From: Prevotellaceae bacterium UBA6974
Lineage (GTDB): Bacteria > Bacteroidota > Bacteroidia > Bacteroidales > Bacteroidaceae
NCBI GenBank assembly: GCA_002450165.1
Contig: DJYQ01000029.1
Span: 5,065-22,792 of the forward strand
Length of the DNA stretch: 17,728 nucleotides
Reading direction: 5' to 3'
Position numbers and translations under genes: made by a program. The notes below the pieces were generated by a model that searched no databases, had not been told where the DNA came from, and saw nothing but the letters and a program-made list of their open reading frames with translations. Every line of letters begins with the position of its first letter. Within the stretch, counting starts at the first letter, position 1. This document shows, piece by piece, positions 16,394 to 17,728 of this stretch.

Positions 16394-16870
16394 ATGCGTA
16401 AAGCTAAACCAAAAAAGAGAATTATCCTTCCCGACCCAAAGTTCGGTGACGTGAAGGTTTCAAAGTTTGTGAACCATCTGATGTTTGATGGCAAGAAGAG
16501 CATTTCGTATGATATCTTCTACAATGCATTGGATATCGTTGCTAATAAGATGCAGAGTGAGGAAAAGCCTGCTTTGCAGATTTGGAAGGAGGCTTTGGAT
16601 AAGATTACTCCTCAGGTAGAGGTAAAGAGCCGTCGTATTGGTGGTGCAACATTCCAGGTTCCGACCGAGATTCGTGCCGACCGTAAGGAGAGTGTTAGTA
16701 TGAAGAATATGATTCAGTTTGCCCGTAAGCGTGGTGGTAAGACTATGGCTGACAAGTTGGCTGCTGAGATTCAGGATGCTTACAACGAGCAGGGTGGTGC
16801 TTTCAAGCGTAAGGAGGATATGCACCGAATGGCAGAGGCTAACCGAGCTTTTGCTCATTTCCGCTTCTAA
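16394..16870 (+). CDS. rpsG: Ribosomal protein S7
   Basis: Small-subunit protein S7, a primary binder of the 16S rRNA 3' domain that organises the head of the 30S subunit. It has 158 residues, normal for the family, beginning MRKAKPKKRIILPDPKFGD and containing VSKFVNHLMFDGKKS (22-36), the GGATFQVPTEIR segment (83-94) and the C-terminal DMHRMAEANRAFAHFRF. The start ATG follows an A-rich stretch with no Shine-Dalgarno. It lies between rpsL and fusA in the conserved str-operon order, with 37 bases before fusA. No truncation or frameshift is seen. Confidence 0.99.
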   Translation: MRKAKPKKRIILPDPKFGDVKVSKFVNHLMFDGKKSISYDIFYNALDIVANKMQSEEKPALQIWKEALDKITPQVEVKSRRIGGATFQVPTEIRADRKESVSMKNMIQFARKRGGKTMADKLAAEIQDAYNEQGGAFKRKEDMHRMAEANRAFAHFRF

Positions 16871-16907
16871 TATCACATAATTCATAATTTAAAGATTAAT
16901 TACGATT

Positions 16908-17728
16908 ATGGCTAAGCAAGATCTTCATTTGACGCGAAATATCGGCATTATGGCTCACATTGATGCCGGTAAGACGACTACCTCAGAGCGTATTCTGTTC
17001 TATACCGGTAAGACTCATAAGATTGGTGAGGTGCACGAGGGCGCTGCTACCATGGACTGGATGGCTCAGGAACAAGAACGTGGTATCACTATTACCAGTG
17101 CTGCAACAACAGCTTATTGGACGTACAACAATACTAAGTACAAGCTCAACCTAATTGACACCCCGGGACACGTTGACTTTACGGCCGAGGTGGAGCGTTC
17201 TCTGCGTGTACTTGATGGTGCTGTTGCAACATATTGTGCAGTAGGTGGCGTTGAGCCTCAGTCCGAGACTGTGTGGCGTCAAGCTGATAAATATAATGTA
17301 CCGCGTATCGGTTATGTTAACAAAATGGACCGTTCGGGTGCAGACTTCTTTGAGGTTGTTCGTCAGATGAAGGCTGTTTTGGGAGCAAATCCAGCAGTTC
17401 TGAGTGTACCTATTGGAGCAGAGGAAACTTTCAAGGGAATAGTTGATTTGATAAAGATGAAAGCTATTCTGTGGCACGACGAAACTATGGGAGCAGAGTA
17501 TTCTGTAGAGGAGATTCCTGCTGATATGAAGGAAGAGTGCGAAGAATGGCGTGCGAAGTTGATAGAGCAGGCAGCTGAGCAGGACGAGACTTTGATGGAA
17601 AAGTTTTTCGAGGATCCTGATAGTATTACTGAGGAAGAGATTGTGGCTGCGATTCGTAAGGGTACGTTAGCATTGGATTTGGTGCCGATGACTTGTGGAT
17701 CAAGTTTCAAGAACAAGGGTGTACAGAC
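16908..17728 (+). CDS. fusA: Elongation factor G, 3' end missing
   Basis: Translational GTPase EF-G, which moves tRNAs and mRNA on the ribosome after peptide-bond formation. The first 273 residues are present, from ATG (MAKQDLHLTRNIGIMAHIDAG) to the right edge, with no stop. The GTPase motifs are all visible: AHIDAGKTT (16-24), the RGITI switch-I segment (58-62), DTPGH (84-88) and NKMD (138-141). The long insert after NKMD is the G' subdomain typical of EF-G, which separates it from EF-Tu. The start codon is 37 bases after the rpsG stop in the usual str-operon order. A shorter out-of-frame reading frame inside this region (from about 16960) is a shadow. EF-G in this group is about 700 residues, so more than half is outside the window. 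Confidence 0.98.
   Translation, partial: MAKQDLHLTRNIGIMAHIDAGKTTTSERILFYTGKTHKIGEVHEGAATMDWMAQEQERGITITSAATTAYWTYNNTKYKLNLIDTPGHVDFTAEVERSLRVLDGAVATYCAVGGVEPQSETVWRQADKYNVPRIGYVNKMDRSGADFFEVVRQMKAVLGANPAVLSVPIGAEETFKGIVDLIKMKAILWHDETMGAEYSVEEIPADMKEECEEWRAKLIEQAAEQDETLMEKFFEDPDSITEEEIVAAIRKGTLALDLVPMTCGSSFKNKGVQ

Noticed and set aside
16960..17154. Short plus-strand open frame near the right edge
   Set aside because: It is out of frame within fusA, whose GTPase motifs are intact in the frame starting at 16908.

Overview
The window looks like chromosomal DNA from a member of the Bacteroidales, probably Prevotellaceae or Bacteroidaceae. The RpoB, RpoC, S12, S7 and EF-G sequences have a Bacteroidetes character, spacing between genes is short, starts lack convincing Shine-Dalgarno sequences (rpsL has an A-rich leader instead), and several intergenic gaps carry TAnnTTTG boxes typical of the Bacteroidetes primary sigma factor. 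The species cannot be fixed from this sequence alone.

Layout. Bases 1-7728 hold the 3' part of rpoB and all of rpoC, transcribed rightward and followed by a strong intrinsic terminator (7752-7788). Bases 7854-15714 hold eight genes separating rpoC from rpsL. Two rightward glycosyltransferases (7854-8702, 8714-9631) run head-on into a leftward pair: a LpxL/HtrB-type acyltransferase (11330 to 10470) followed by a GT2 glycosyltransferase (10457 to 9603). The two groups overlap at their 3' ends by 29 bp. From a divergent intergenic region, a YbgC-like thioesterase (11469-11852) and a DinF-type MATE transporter (11852-13156) run rightward with a TGATG overlap. Next come an outer-membrane plug-and-barrel protein (13236-15248) with its own predicted promoter, and a YqeY-family protein (15268-15714). 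Bases 15894-17728 resume the translation-machinery block with rpsL, rpsG and the start of fusA, which runs off the right edge.

How the genes work together. The ends of the window are core transcription and translation genes. The middle is mainly cell-envelope genes: three sugar transferases and a lipid acyltransferase that could modify lipopolysaccharide or another surface glycan, an inner-membrane exporter, and an outer-membrane barrel. The grouping suggests surface glycolipid tailoring, but no substrate can be read from the sequence. The terminator after rpoC and the predicted promoter before rpsL suggest that the two housekeeping blocks are transcribed separately.

I see no CRISPR array, transposase, integrase, tRNA, rRNA or recognisable defence system. 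No intergenic stretch exceeds 300 bases. I found no convincing undescribed system. The best leads are modest: the envelope-gene cassette between rpoC and rpsL, possible RNA structures around rpsL and rpsG, the convergent gene overlap, and the short-plug barrel protein without a SusD partner.
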